From Capitulum mitella (taxonomy: Eukaryota; Arthropoda; Thecostraca; Pollicipedomorpha; Pollicipedidae), in the NCBI GenBank assembly GCA_030062745.1, contig CP099846.1:1674001-1738000 (forward strand): DNA of 64,000 bases, written 5' to 3'. Numbering within the stretch: position 1 is the stretch's first letter; each line of letters begins with the position of its first letter. The notes beneath the pieces were generated by a model. The model saw only the letters and a list, made by a program, of their open reading frames with translations, was not told the DNA's origin and did no database searches. Position numbers and translations under genes: made by a program. Below are positions 10,861 to 21,226 of this stretch, piece after piece.

Positions 10861-13323
10861 CCCTCACAGAAGAATGAAAATCAACCATCCTGCTGACAGC
10901 TGCAAGCGCAGTGAACATACACGTTTGAGTCGGTTTGACCACCCAGGCGCGTGTTCCTCAATGTTTCTCCTTAATGGAGCACTGAAAAAAGTTCCAGATT
11001 TCGCATCCTCATGCATGTAGGAGCTTTGTGTACCTCGTTATATCCGCGAACGCTACGTTCACGAATACAATGGTTCACAAGTATAACCAAGCCACGGACG
11101 CTGGTTACGTCACTGGCAAATTGAATACGAACTCTCCTCGACATTGGGATACAACGCAATGCGATAATGACGTGTGGTAGATGTAGCTGAAAGGGCGCAA
11201 CACGCCACTCATCAAACTACTGTTTACCGTGCGATGCTGATTAACCATAGCCCCTGCAGATGTTGTGGTCTCAGATAACATAAACAGCGGCTGCTTCATC
11301 TACCCAGCTCTGTCGCACCAGTGAGGTCGTTTAATGAAATTGCTGTCGCGACAGGGTCTGCCACTGATCAGGCCCTGACGGGAATTAATTCGCTGTAGTG
11401 AGGCTCCGGTCGTCGAAGTATGCCCAGTTTAATCACATGACCACTCGCCAGTTCTTTTAATCTGAACCGGAACTCGGCTGTCAGCCTGTGTCGGCCATTG
11501 GGCCGACAGTCGGCCGATGCCTGAAACCGTCTACAAAGCCAGGGCCGCCGGTTTAACGTAAATGACAATTTGGCCTTTGTTCTGTGTTGCAAGCCTGTCC
11601 TGACACGTTAGGTTTTGCATTGGACAGGGGAACTGTCGTCAGCCCAGAAACCAAGCGTGATGCAAATACCGGCGAGTGTCGGGGCACGACGTTCGTGTCC
11701 GACACATTGCTGCCGAGAAATCAGGTCCGCTCCCCTGTCAGTGCATTCCGATCAATGCAGTCTCTGCCAGGTACAGCGACTGTCATATATTCAAAACCAT
11801 TTTGAGCTCACCAAAGGCCCAATCGTGGATATGATTGTCCCACTCAATAAAAAGTCAAGAAAAACGTCACGTGAGGAGAATTCTTGACGGTAATGGAAGA
11901 CGAATCCTGTACAGAATCTATGAGATATTGTTTTGGATAACATCAAACTGGGTGAACACAAACCAGACGTGACTCATTTTTTTCGCTTTGCACAGTTTTA
12001 CTTTTGCCGTCATGTGGTCATTGTCTCCTCAGAAACGTCCTACAATGATGTCACCCGCACCGCCAAAAGTAATGGATAGCTTTAACAAATGAGTGTTCGT
12101 CTGTGGTCGTCTCCTCCTGGGGCGGATTTGGAAGGTAAACATTGTAAACACTATTTACTCGCCGAAAGATCACGTTTTTTCTGTTGAGCTTTTACACCAT
12201 ACAGCAATGGCAGTAAAAACAATTAATTTCCCATTGTAACCGATTCTAATTCGAATTATAATTATAACTGATTGTAAATTAGTAAATATGCCCCAAGGCA
12301 ACAAATTTCTTTTACGTTTCTCGTTGCGAACCGGTTCTTTGGTGTAGAATTCATATGATGAGAGGGAAACGTCGTCGTACCTAATTTACCTCGCCAACTA
12401 GGAAAACAACTAGGCTGCCAGTGTGCCGTCTACTGAATGCATATGTTTAGTTTGCAAGAAGTTTCATACTAAACTTTTTACATTGTTTGCGTTACAAAAT
12501 GTTACGATACTTATGAACAGCTGATTCTTTACGAAAAGTGATTCATACATAGCATGGTTGGTTAAATCTTCCTCGTTCCTATTCCTCGTTTAAAGTGATT
12601 AATATATATCCACCTAGTAGATCAGAAACAACCAATGGATGTGATAGGAACCAACGGGCTAAGCCAAAACGGGCATAATCAAGTTGGTATAATAACTGTT
12701 TACCAAAGTCTATGAACAGATGATCTGAACATTAGCACAAATGAAACAGTGCACAGAAATGCCGGAAACAGCAGTTGCATGTACGGTGTTGGAAGAATAA
12801 GGAAAAATAATCAGACACCATCTAAGGGATGAGGTAAACACCTGCAGAGCTTTTACTTGTTCACCCATTTCCAAAGGCCCGACGCCTCTCGTGGTCTTCT
12901 CATGACATTTTTATTTCCATTTTCCTTCCATTATTTTGGGCTGTAACGTAAATTATTTTGAAATACTAGAAACAAATACACTGAAGTTATTTTAGCCCTC
13001 TGAACTAGGCAGATGAAATGTATGATGACCTTCACTGCAAGTTTTAATAATGCTGAAATTTCCTTGCATGTGATTGAGCCACAATGATTGAATTCATTCA
13101 GAGGCAAGACAAGTAAGTGTCCTTTCCTGTTGTCGGCTTCGGACCAAATCCCTAAATGCCTTAATTTTGGCTGTCCTCTGGTGCTCTCTCGTTCACAAAT
13201 TTACTAGGAATGGTTAGCGCTAGGCAGACTGTTATAGGCGCTTCTGACCGACCTGCCTCGCAAAAAAGAAAAAAACGGGGTCTTAAGGGTTCCTCAATAG
13301 CCCTATGACGGTGACGCCCTTAA
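10861..13323. other. no gene recognised
   Basis: About 2.4 kb without a recognised feature. Frames of 60-90 residues occur at 11105-11887 but show no motif. 12,100-13,100 is AT-rich and frame-poor. Confidence 0.45.
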
Positions 13324-13575
13324 TCAGTCAAGAAACTTGTTTCGCACTCCCTTGTTCAGGCGATGGCCTACCACGCGCATGCGTTTTGAACGATCTCTGG
13401 ACTTGTCTTGTGCGACTGAAATTCCTGCGACGCCGCAGACAGTCCGGTTGTAGGTGAAATTCTCGGAGGTCCTGGCGAGCCGTCCTGTCATGGAGGGGCG
13501 CCCTGGTGCCAGAGCACGGGTCGGCGTGGCGGAGCCGGCAGCCGCCAGGCCTGCCATCAGCAGGTTTATGGACAT
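13324..13575 (-). CDS. candidate small secreted protein (speculative)
   Basis: An 83-residue minus-strand frame starting at 13575. The first 20 or so residues (MSINLLMAGLAAAGSA...) are hydrophobic and alanine-rich with small residues, so they resemble a signal peptide. Two possible N-glycosylation sites follow (NFT and NRT), with a single Cys and then a basic tail. A TATA box lies 60 bp upstream of the ATG, leaving room for a short 5' UTR. The frame ends at a stop with no splice needed, although this could be a first exon. I do not recognise a family. GC-rich sequence can produce such frames by chance, so confidence is low. Confidence 0.25.
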   Translation of the reverse strand: MSINLLMAGLAAAGSATPTRALAPGRPSMTGRLARTSENFTYNRTVCGVAGISVAQDKSRDRSKRMRVVGHRLNKGVRNKFLD

Positions 13576-13635
13576 CCTTGGCCAACACAAACAGTAGCGG
13601 TTAGGGTTATGCCTGCCCCTGGACCGCGTAAACTG

Positions 13636-13643
13636 CTTATATA
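13636..13643 (-). promoter_or_regulatory. possible TATA box
   Basis: TATATAAG on the minus strand, set in GC-rich sequence and 60 bp upstream of the ATG at 13575. Spacing would place a start site near 13610. It is supported only by motif and position. Confidence 0.35.
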
Positions 13644-13796
13644 CCACCTCCCGCGCCGCCAGCTTCCCGTGCCGGAAGACGCTTGCCAGCTGTTGCAGTT
13701 TCAGCCGAGAAGGAGCAGGTAGCGAGGACCACCGGGCTAACCAGTATCCTCAAGTCCAAATTGAAACTGGGGCAACAGGAAGAAGTTAATGGCCAC

Positions 13797-14035
13797 GCCT
13801 ACGGGGACCAGACTGAAATATATCACGCCTGCTCGGGCTGGCACCATTGTGACAACAGGGAGAGGCGTCTCTGCGCCTGCAATGATGGAGGTGAAATCTA
13901 TCGCGCCTGTTCAGATTGGCGCAGTTGCGTCATCAAGGAGAGATTCGTCGCTGTGCCTACAGAGGTTGCACTGAGATATGCCCCCTGCTTAGATTAGCGG
14001 CACTGTGACAACAGAGAACTGTCGTAAACGGCTTC
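13797..14035. repeat. tandem repeat, about 78 bp unit, 3 copies
   Basis: Three diverged units each contain a GCCTRC start, a GARATATATCACGCC-like box, a TGTTCAGATTGG-like box and a GTGACAACAGAG-like end. The first two read in frame as Cys-rich peptide repeats (YHACSGW, YRACSDW), but the third has a stop, so a coding role is unlikely. Confidence 0.65.
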
Positions 14036-14449
14036 AATAACCCCAGAATAAACGTTCGGCGACATGGCGGGTGTCATTATTGACCGCCGAAGGAAAAGAA
14101 TATTTGTTGGGCCTTTGCAAAAGAGGATATCGTTACAATCAAAGGCCGTGCCTGTTTCCATTCATTGACGTCCGTGGCTTTCGATAACGTGAGACAGTGA
14201 CGTTTTTTAATTCATTGCCGTGTGATTTTGCATGCCATGGACAACGCATTGTTAAACGTTTTACGTTATAGAAAAAAGTGTAGAAGTGTAATGGTAAACG
14301 TTCCTCGTGCATAGGCTCAGTACCAGATTTATTACTTTAAGTAGTGTGTTGGGATGTATAGTATGCCACATGCTCAAAGTCTAAATGCCCTCAAGCCTCA
14401 GAGCTGAAGTAGATGACGGAAGGAGATGTGCGGGCATGTCTTTTGTGCA
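14036..14449. other. no gene recognised
   Basis: Intergenic sequence with no coding or repeat evidence noticed. Confidence 0.4.
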
Positions 14450-14830
14450 AGGATGTCGATTTCTGTAGATGATTGGGGGGGGGGGCGAGCCGAGAACCCA
14501 ACAACCTAATCTCTACGAAATGCGGATTTCTCAACGGCTTTAGCGCACTTTATTTTGACCAAAAGAGATTTGTAAGTCGTTTTTGTTGCTATTTGTCAAA
14601 CTAAAAATTGCATTTATCCCCGTGTATACAGGTATCTATAAAGATAAAAGATAGAAAGATAGATAGACATATCGCCTTAGACTTTATTCTGTACTTTCTG
14701 CCTATTTCTTATCTATTGCGGCCATTCTTTCGTTATCACTATTCATTGCTTTTCAAAGCTGTCAGAAAATATTGGGTGGGTCCAAACCAACATTGGGTGG
14801 GCCGAAATCAACATTGGGTGGGCCAGGGTC
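14450..14830 (+). repeat. dispersed repeat R4, copy 2
   Basis: Direct copy of 10443-10860, about 4 kb apart. It contains the shared GTCGATTTCTGTAGATGAT start, a G run at 14474-14486, AAAGATAGATAGACATAT, and a triplicated ATTGGGTGGG motif near its end (14771-14823). Confidence 0.75.
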
Positions 14831-16231
14831 CTTTCAAAAGAATACAAATTGACAACCCTGCCTTGACGTATCTCAGAGATGCTTGTCGTAACGGTCATTG
14901 ACTGGAATGCTTGATTAAATAAGACCCAGGATGTTGCAGTGTCAGCTGTTTAAGTGGAAAAGCCGAAGACTCGGCACGCTGACAGATGATCACTGTTGGT
15001 TCGAGCCGTGCGCTATTCCGTCGTTGGCCGAGCCTCTTCAGAAAGCCATTGCGGCAGCAGTCAGAGGTGGCGAAACCTGTGAGACGCTGGGGCGCTGCGC
15101 CATGGATGGCGGAGGCTATTTCGGGGGGGGGGGGCAAACTGTTGGCGGATCTGGCCATCCCCACTCGGCGGAACCTTTAACTGCCCCTCAGTTTTGATTT
15201 TTCCTCGGATTTTGGTACCTTCGTTTTCGGTTCAGACCTGACATAACGTGAAATGAATATGACTTAATTACGATGATGATGATCAACGAAGCGTTGGACT
15301 CCCCGCTGCCAGACGTGCAGAAACATACATCGCTTCATTTGACAGGAGTGGTTTTGTCTGTCGCATCGAAGGCGTGAAACCTACCGCCCAACAATAATGT
15401 TAAACGCGTTTTTTTACCAATTTCTTGTCCCTGCGTCCACACTTTATCTTGCTCAATATGCTGGATGGACTGGGACTGCAAGCAAACGTTTCAAATAGTT
15501 TTATCGGGCTCGCATGCATGTAAATGTAGGACACATTGTGCATGTTTTGACAAAAACTACAGGATTTCAAAAAAAGTATCTTGAACATTAGTCGAGACCT
15601 TTCAAGTACCTGTGCATGGGGAGGCATCGTTGGTATTATAGTTGCCACAATCTGCTGCATTCGATACCTCAAGGTCAAACGGTTAGATCACTGAATACTT
15701 ACGGTCACTGACGTAACCATCTTGTTGGTCTCTGCTTTACTTTGTCTGCCTTTGTTCATGTGTGCGCAGATATGTTTTAGTGATAAGTCTTGCGAATTTT
15801 TTTTCGAAATCAGAGGCCTCAAACCCAGCGCCATCGAACAATTTTAGTTTCAGCCACGAACAAGAGGTTTGGATCGCGATCGGCAAAAACACGCAAAACG
15901 AGACATGCTAACTTTTTATACGTTTTTATTTAAATCGGCCTCAAAGAAACACGACCAGTTTTCTACAGACGAGTGCAGAATTGCTCAAGGAACTTAGTGG
16001 CGCTGCGATATAAGTAATGAAAATCTGAAGCCACTTAACGTTATAAGCAGTTGTTATTTCAAGACATAGCTGCCAAAATCTAGTACGTGGCTTGCGGCCA
16101 TTTTTTTGGGGAGGGGGTGGGGGCAAAAAGATATGTTTGTTCACATGTCTGTGGATTGGGGGGCACTTTGACCTACTACCACCCCCCGCTTCCGCCACCA
16201 CTACGCTGTGCCCCCCCCCCCTCCACGCATT
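14831..16231. other. no gene recognised
   Basis: Contains G/C homopolymers at 15123-15134 and 16205-16221. Reading frames of 80-117 residues around them have no recognisable content. Confidence 0.4.
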
Positions 16232-16545
16232 TAAGTTTAACCCTATTCCCGGTGGGGGCGCCGAATCAGCCCCCTCGGGTTTTTGGCTTGCCAACTCCAG
16301 GATTTTTAACGCAGCTTTACGGAGCTTAATGACTTTTCTTAGATATTTTTTCTACGCACTGTGACAAAATATCAAAATTCTGTTTTACCCAGGGACGGAG
16401 CCAGCCGACGTTTTTGGGAGGCACCTCAGGCCAATTTTGGCCCTGTTGAGGATAAAAGGAAAATGACTGCCAAAAATAGCGTTTTAAGATAGAACTTAAA
16501 ACCTTATATGGATGTATAGGTAAACAGTTGGGCAACGTGCAAATA
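16232..16545 (-). repeat. dispersed repeat R1, copy 2 (inverted)
   Basis: Reverse complement matches 1-297 over nearly its whole length, including GAGGTGCCTCCCA, GGCTGGCTCCGTCCCT and CCCTATTCCCGGTGGGGGCG (complement of the other copy's CCGGGAACAGGG end). Confidence 0.75.
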
Positions 16546-17401
16546 CAATTTTGTTCATCTGAGGTCAGTTAACAAGGTCAGATCAAAGCCAAAATTCAAA
16601 ATTTGGTTTTATTGTAATAACTTCGGCAGTATTTTTTTGAAATGCCAAACCCGGAATGTATATGACGTAGAATGGTGCCCTCTACTTGTGTATCAAGTTT
16701 CAGTTTGGCATCAGGTCGGGTCACGGAGCTATGACCTAAAATGTCAGTGCACGTGCCCTGTATAACAATAGCCATAAAATGGAATTTTTTTAAATAGGGT
16801 GAATTCAAATGATTGAAAACGTTTACAGACAATCTTAAATGGGCCCGAGATCATTTCAAGTGACTCCAAGGTCACTGAAGGTCATTTAATGGCAAAGGCC
16901 ACAAGTTGACCTGAAGAGCATGTGACCATGACCGTTCCCCCTTTTTCATGTCCCTGGCACCGCCTATGCTAACATTATGCAAATATCGTAATACGATTTG
17001 TACTTGTTAGCATGGCATGACTAGAAGAAGCCAAAAAAGTGTTTTTACCTTTTTTCTTCATTCAGTTTTGGAATACTAATCCTTCTATTTTTAAAACCCT
17101 GTGAACGCCCATGAATATTCTCAGAATTTCAAATGTGTGTATCAATGGTAAAAGTCCTATCCATAATCTCTGGATTCATGTCAATTTCATTGAAATCGGT
17201 CCATAAGCAACAGAGTTATAAGAAGCCCAAAAGCACCCCCATTTCGATATTTTTGCCTCCCTTTATCCACCCCTTTCAAAATTTTTAAAGTTTCTCCTTT
17301 TAACAATGTAGCTCACATCATGGAAAATCGATTGCCGTTTGTTGTGATAAAATCGGATGCGTAGTTCTCGAGATCTCAGGGGGCCAAATCGCCCCCCCCC
17401 C
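16546..17401. other. AGGTCA-rich unassigned repeat-like sequence
   Basis: AT-rich, with many AGGTCA or TGACCT half-sites at 16561-16930, in the same style as the TTAA elements but without collinear identity. It ends in a ten-base C run (17391-17401). It is probably part of a dispersed repeat, but no second copy lies in this window. Confidence 0.4.
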
Positions 17402-20400
17402 GGTGCCGGGAATCGGCCATACCGTCTAGCCCTTCGGGAAAAGGGTTACTGTTGGCCGTCGACGTGCACTACAAACTAATGACTGAATCACTGCCTGCGT
17501 CACACCGTAATCAGGACGTTCCGCCGCCTAAAAATAGAGATGTACAGTAGAGCAGAGTAGAGATGTAAGGTTCAGATGCACAGTACAGTCTAGATGCAGT
17601 TGACGTGGCGGGTTTTGCTGATAACCCCGCAATCGTGCGGAAATGAAACACGTCATGTTTGTCGCGTTCCCCCGATACCAGCACGTCTTGCGCCAGCAAA
17701 TTAGGCTATCAGGCCCACAATAGCGCGGAGTCATTTTGTTGCAGAACAAACCGCAAATGGCTGGGCCAGCAGTAATTTCTAGACGAGGTCCCATCGCAGC
17801 AAGAGACAAAACCATTGCATGTTTGTGGAGCGAGCTTGAGGCAAAATTACATTAGCTAATCATGGAAACGGCTTCATTTGAAAAAGATGGCGTGCCCTGA
17901 GACGCTCCGCTTGGCGGTGCGGCGGCCGCAGGTACAGACTGCGCGACGAGCCGTTTCTGCTGCAGCAGAAGGAGGAGCCGCAATTTCGGAGGAGCCGGTT
18001 CGGATAGTCTCATTCGTGGTGGTGCAGAGCGAACAGCGGGGACCCCTTCATTTGTCGCGCAGATTTTATTGGATGTATTTACTGCAGTAAACTTCCTTGC
18101 GCAAGCTTGCTGTTTGAACTGAACGATTCAGACCGTATTTCCTGAACTCAGAATAGAATCATCTTTGCTTGCTACTCCCATCATACACAAAAGGATCACG
18201 ATTTCTCGGCCGACAACTTTGCAAGGCGAGTTGTATTGTTGACCGCTTCCTGGCTGGGGACCCACCTGGGATGCCCAGCCGAGCTCTCCAGAGAGGCCAT
18301 TGGTCGGTGAGTCGGGCGTTCCAGCCTGTGACGGTCACTGACGCCGTCCTCTGATGCGCCTCGTGCCGGGCGCTCGGCGTTTGTTTACACAGTTCCAGTT
18401 TCAAAACACACACTGTCCGCGGCGTTCCGGTGACAGTTCAGCTGACCGCAGCTGACTGACTCTGAGAGAGCGGCGGTCACAAACTGAGGCGCCCGCCTTG
18501 GCCCCCAGACTGGCGATCCGAGGCCAGTCCAGCGACAATAGTGTCACCTGATTTGACGCGCACACGTCATCGACTGCGAGTCCTTTCGCTTGAATTAGTG
18601 CATCGCACGATGCTTTTGTGCACTGCCGTCAACAACTGGATTCGATAACTTGCATCGGTAACATGTGATGAAGAAACGTCGAGTGCGAGGACTGAACGCA
18701 AACATGGTGTGACGATAATGTGTTGTGTGTGTGTCGGGGGGGGGGCATCAATAGGGCAACCTTCATCTAACTTCTTTGCACCACTGTCCTTCCTTGTCAT
18801 ACAGAAAATCCCTATGAACATGAGGTGTCTTCTGCCTAACAGAGACCGTGTTCTTTTGGGCTTTTAATTCCCAAAATAGTAGGGACTTCGCACATAAATA
18901 TCCACTGGCCACCTTCAGATTCCGTGAAGTTGTTATCATACGCGTTCTCAAGAAAAAACTCGAAATAACTCTTGAACGGTGTCCGGCATCTTCCGAGCTT
19001 TGAGCGAAAACATCGCCAACCTGGAAGAATGATTAACTGCAACAAGGAATAACAAGCATCCAGTTTTCTTTGCGCTCAGACGTGTGAACACGGGCCCTTT
19101 TTTCTGCGGCCACTGACGGCTCCGGGTGGCCGGCCCGCGGTTGAGCCCCGCCGCCAATGTAGGAGGTCGGCCGTACTCTCCATTACCTCGACCAGAAACT
19201 GAAACATTCTTCCCCCGAAACCGTGCAGCTCCGCCCGCACAGATCTGGAGCAGCTGCTGTGTGCATGAAAAACGGGGCGCGGTGAAAAATTCCCGACTCC
19301 ATGTCGTGTGTGACGCATTCCGTCCCCGCGCCGGCGTCGCACCAGGCCGGGCGTGGCGCGCCAGAGTACGCCGTGGTGGTGACCGGACGGCGTACGCGGC
19401 GCACTGGCGCCAGACGGGCACGCACTGCGCTGCGGCGTTGCAAACGTTTATTTATCCGCTCGCCCGGGAGGATGTTGACGCGAACGGCGCGGCGCGGCGG
19501 GCCCGAATTGTTTGCCTTTCGCGGCGTGATACGGGCGATCACGGGAGATCCCGATCACGTATCGCGCGCAGGAGCGCCGTTGCGCGCAATGCTCGGCACT
19601 CCCGGCCAGCGAGCCGCGCGAGAAAACCTAGCGCCGTGGCGAGGTCTGGGGTCGCATTTTGAACCCTGACCGTGCTCTGCCGCGTATCACGGGTCCGATC
19701 ACCTGAGCTCTGGCAGACGTCCAGCGGTGATAGCTGCGGCGCGGACGGCTCTCCGCAGAGGTGCAGATGTGCGGGCCGTCAGCCGGAACCCCGCGGACTG
19801 ACGAGCGGGCCATCAGCTGGAGCCCCGCGGACCAACCACCCTGACACCTGGCACCATCCAGCAAGCCATCACTCGCGAACCGGGCTGGGATTGTCCGTAA
19901 CTGCGCTACATGGGAACGTGATGTTGGCGCTTGAGGGTGGCGAGCTTCTCGGAAAAAAATGCCGTACCGTAATTGGCTGGTGAAAATAATGCCAAGTATC
20001 GACAAATCATGTTGCTCAGCTCACTAATCAGTTAGTGCTGCAATCGTAGTTGGGCTGGGTTGATTGAAATGGGTCTTATCATCTTTAAGCTGCGGTCTCT
20101 TATCGAGAGGCCTTCTCGTGGGCAACTCGGCAAGGAAAGCAAGTTGCGATTTGATCTGCACTGTCGCAGCAGCCACTCTAGATTTTTCTTAACTTCGTTC
20201 GGCCATCGCGTTGGCCTAATCGGAGGCGCTTCCTTGCCCGTAACCTGGAGGAACACAGTCGTTTCCACGCTTCTGACGCTGTCACCAGTTGTTTTCTTTC
20301 GTAAACGTGGTTGGTGGACACAGCTCAATCTTCTGGCAGACAGATAAAGGGAGTGCTGTTCGCCACACAGCTGTGCGGGCTCCACCAGGCTCGACCGTGT

Positions 20401-21042
20401 GCAGCAGCGTCTGATACAGTCCGAGGCCTCAAGCCGATGGCTGATAAACTGGGGCGCCGTGCAACTCGGCTCGGCGGTGACGGAGGAGTCCGTTATACGG
20501 CCGAGTCCTCGCCCGGTCCGAGGGCCGCTCCGGACCAGCGGCGGACGATACGGAGGCGCCGACAGACGTGGAGACGTGCCCGGCGGCGGGGCCTGGCAGG
20601 CGGCGCACGATACGGAGGCGCCGACAGACGTGAATCAGAACTTGAGATCTGAATTAGCCGAACCTCGATATGAACAGACCTGGCATTTTCAAGCAGGACA
20701 CTCCGATAGGTTATGTTGAGTTTTCCGAGCGTTTCGACACATTCAAGCCATGCGAAACCTGTCGGAGAGAAGATCAGATCCTCATCAGGGAGCGGATTCC
20801 TCGTCATAGCGACCGACGCGTATGCAGACATGTGCTGTATGGGTGGTAACGCTGCGCATATCGTTAGTTCCAGCACTTTCCTGTAAAGTTTGGTGAGTGT
20901 GTTGTTCTCACAGATCGGCGGTCATCGTCCTGAAATGCCTCGACACATTGAGACTATGAGAGCACCATAGATGCTTGACGCGTCAGGAATCGATGCTGTG
21001 CCACGCCGTGCGCTTAGACGTCGCCCTGCTGTTTTCAGCCAG
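17402..21042. other. unassigned, partly CpG-rich region upstream of the GPCR exons
   Basis: GC-rich stretches at 17880-18080, 18230-18560, 19080-19830 and 20390-20660 give long frames on both strands (up to 178 residues) with no domain content. A G run occurs at 18737-18746. The segments 20465-20570 and 20575-20640 share GGAGGCGCCGACAGACG. The N-terminal exons of the downstream receptor could lie here, but none was recognised. Confidence 0.4.
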
Positions 21043-21226
21043 GTGCGATCGACCTCGAGCGGCGGCAACAAGACGAAACGGTTCATGCGGTACTCCGCGT
21101 ACAGCTGGCTGTGCCCGCTGCTGCTCACCGCGGTCACCGTGTTCATGCAGTACGCGCCTGACGACCTGGTGCCGCCGGAGCACTTCATCCGGCCGGGCCT
21201 CGGCATCGAGCGCTGCTGGTTCAGAG
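21043..21226 (+). CDS. GPCR exon: TM4 and extracellular loop 2
   Basis: The acceptor is CCAG at 21039-21042 (an alternative AG at 21037-21038 would add four bases). The donor is AGAG/GTGAAG after 21226. It encodes about 61 residues ending CWFR plus one base. The sequence past the donor runs straight into the minisatellite. Confidence 0.85.

Noticed and set aside
19126-19669. Frames of up to 178 residues in GC-rich sequence
   Set aside because: Open on several frames of both strands at once, Arg/Ala-rich, and without motifs or splice support.
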